Assembly (NCBI GenBank): GCA_030697615.1
Contig: JAUYPK010000040.1
Location: 1 to 5,972, forward strand
Reading direction: 5' to 3'
Length of the DNA: 5,972 bases
From: Microcaldota archaeon
GTDB lineage: Archaea; Micrarchaeota; Micrarchaeia; Norongarragalinales; UBA8480
In this document: in pieces, positions 5,227 to 5,972 of the stretch
How the letters are laid out: every line of letters begins with the position of its first letter
Position numbering within the stretch: position 1 is the stretch's first letter
Translations under genes and position numbers: made by a program
The notes under the pieces: generated by a model
The model's database searches: none
Seen by the model: only the letters and a program-made list of their open reading frames with translations
Told to the model about the DNA's origin: nothing

Positions 5227-5265
5227 CCACCCCACTTTTTTAAATGCACGGAAGGTTTACACAAA

Positions 5266-5607
5266 ATGCCAGTTTATCACATTAATAAAAAGCGGCAAAA
5301 AAAGGTTATTTTTCCATTTTTTGAACAAACTAACCGCTTGACGCAGTTCACGGGTATCATGTTTAGAAACAAGTTTTCAAAGCCGGTTTTATTCGCTGGA
5401 AACGGCAGAATCGCCATCCACTCTTTTTTCTGCCCGTTGTTTGAAGCGATTTTTCTCGACAAATACAAGCGGATAGTTGACATCAGGTGCGTTAAACCGT
5501 GGAACCCGCTTGTTGTTTCAAACGCGTTTTTCCTATTTGAAATGCCGCCAGGCACAGTTTCTAAACACTCGCTTAAAAAAGGGGATAAATTACAATGGAC
5601 GAACTAG
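5266..5607 (+). CDS. DUF192 (UPF0127) family protein
   Basis: A 113-residue protein matching the small beta-barrel DUF192 family, whose biochemical role is not established. Visible family features are FTGIMFRNKFSKPVLF (28-43), which is the G-L-MFR signature; IHSFFCPLFEAIFLDKYKRIVDI (51-73), equivalent to the usual FWM-N-T-PLDIIFLD strand pair; and FEMPPGTVSKHSLKKGDKL (91-109), the E-P-G-T then GD-L ending. The usual FWM-NT core is changed to SFFCP, leaving one cysteine there. Bacterial members often carry a signal peptide; none is present, so it is probably cytoplasmic. The ATG at 5266 is preferred over an in-frame GTG at 5212 because the latter lies upstream of the TATA box's expected transcription start and a purine-rich GGAAGG precedes 5266. 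The 3' end overlaps the next gene by 13 bases. Confidence 0.85.
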   Translation: MPVYHINKKRQKKVIFPFFEQTNRLTQFTGIMFRNKFSKPVLFAGNGRIAIHSFFCPLFEAIFLDKYKRIVDIRCVKPWNPLVVSNAFFLFEMPPGTVSKHSLKKGDKLQWTN

Positions 5608-5972
5608 AAGAAACTTTGTTTGGCTGGCAGATACGCGGCGGAAATGCACCGCTAGCGGAGTTTAACTTATCTGCAAAAGAACGGAAAACCGCCCTTGAAG
5701 TAATGCACCAGTTCTTTTCCTCGCAACATAAAAATGCAAGTGTTGAAAACCTGCTGGTCAGAAAATGTGAGTTAAACGTCGACCCTATTTCCCTTGTAAG
5801 CTTTAATAAAATAGTTTCAACTTGTAATGCCCTTTTAATTGGGTTAGGTCCAGTTGACGTGCTTCTTGCAAGCGACGTTGAAGAAATTGGGCTTTCACTT
5901 GGCAAAACAAGGGTGTTTAAGCGGGGAGTTGGCTGGGAAGAAACTGACCTAGAAATAACCTCTGAAAAATTT
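5595..5972 (+). CDS. Probable type II/IV secretion or archaellum/pilus-type ATPase, N-terminal part (3' truncated by window)
   Basis: The frame is open from the ATG at 5595 to the window end (126 codons) and does not include the ATP-binding core, which would lie further right. GGGGAT at 5581-5586 is a suitable ribosome binding site 8 bases upstream. The start overlaps the end of the DUF192 gene by 13 bases in another frame. The segment LIGLGPVDVLLASDVEEIGLSLGKTRVFKRGVGWEET (about 81-117) follows the pattern seen before the catalytic domain of FlaI/GspE/CpaF-type ATPases: a helix ending GPLxxLL, then D-x-x-(I/V)-E-E-I, a short strand with a G, and a hydrophobic-basic strand reaching a G-W. The first 80 residues are helical with no obvious domain. 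Such ATPases power pilus, archaellum or secretion assembly from the cytoplasmic side. Walker motifs are not in view, so the family call is moderate and the system is unknown. Confidence 0.55.
   Translation, partial: MDELEETLFGWQIRGGNAPLAEFNLSAKERKTALEVMHQFFSSQHKNASVENLLVRKCELNVDPISLVSFNKIVSTCNALLIGLGPVDVLLASDVEEIGLSLGKTRVFKRGVGWEETDLEITSEKF

Noticed and set aside
5277..5905. Minus-strand open frames opposite DUF192 and the ATPase start
   Set aside because: The plus-strand frames have family motifs, ribosome binding sites and operon-like overlap; the minus-strand frames have none.

Overview
The window looks like chromosomal DNA from an archaeon, plausibly a small-genome lineage of the DPANN type (the lineage is inference). 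The archaeal signs are a geranylgeranyl-reductase family flavoprotein, an archaeal-style cis-prenyltransferase, a FlaI/GspE-like secretion ATPase N-terminus, TATA-box-like promoters about 20-30 bp before starts, GGTGA-type ribosome binding sites with very short or no leaders, and 4-base ATGA gene overlaps. No RNA gene, insertion sequence or CRISPR array was seen.

Left part (1-2947): the 3' end of a sugar-phosphate nucleotidyltransferase enters from the left edge. It converges, across a hairpin terminator, on a 38-residue very basic microprotein gene on the minus strand (313-429). A two-gene plus-strand operon follows, with a 4-base overlap: a complete phosphomannomutase/phosphoglucomutase (474-1850) and a geranylgeranyl-reductase family FAD oxidoreductase (1847-2947).

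Middle (2948-3534): a compact HicB-HicA toxin-antitoxin pair with its own promoter. It is bracketed by imperfect direct repeats. The 33-nt 3' end of the reductase gene, stop codon included, recurs just after hicA. This suggests that the module was inserted at, or duplicated with, the end of the reductase gene.

Right part (3535-5972): a minus-strand two-gene operon encodes a cis-prenyltransferase (UppS family) and, through an ATGA overlap, a 310-residue protein of unknown function with a basic, partly coiled-coil C-terminal half. Divergent from it is a plus-strand pair: a DUF192 protein, then (13-base overlap) the N-terminus of a probable type II/IV secretion or archaellum/pilus-type ATPase that runs off the right edge.

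Several genes fit one theme, which is inference. Sugar-1-phosphate production and nucleotide activation (mutase, nucleotidyltransferase), long-chain polyprenol synthesis (UppS) and polyprenyl reduction (reductase) are the ingredients for making saturated dolichol-type lipid carriers and the activated sugars loaded on them for surface glycosylation. The DUF192 and ATPase genes may belong to a surface or secretion function. The most notable points are the repeat-flanked HicBA module, the unknown protein coupled to UppS, the UppS motif substitutions, and the basic microprotein.
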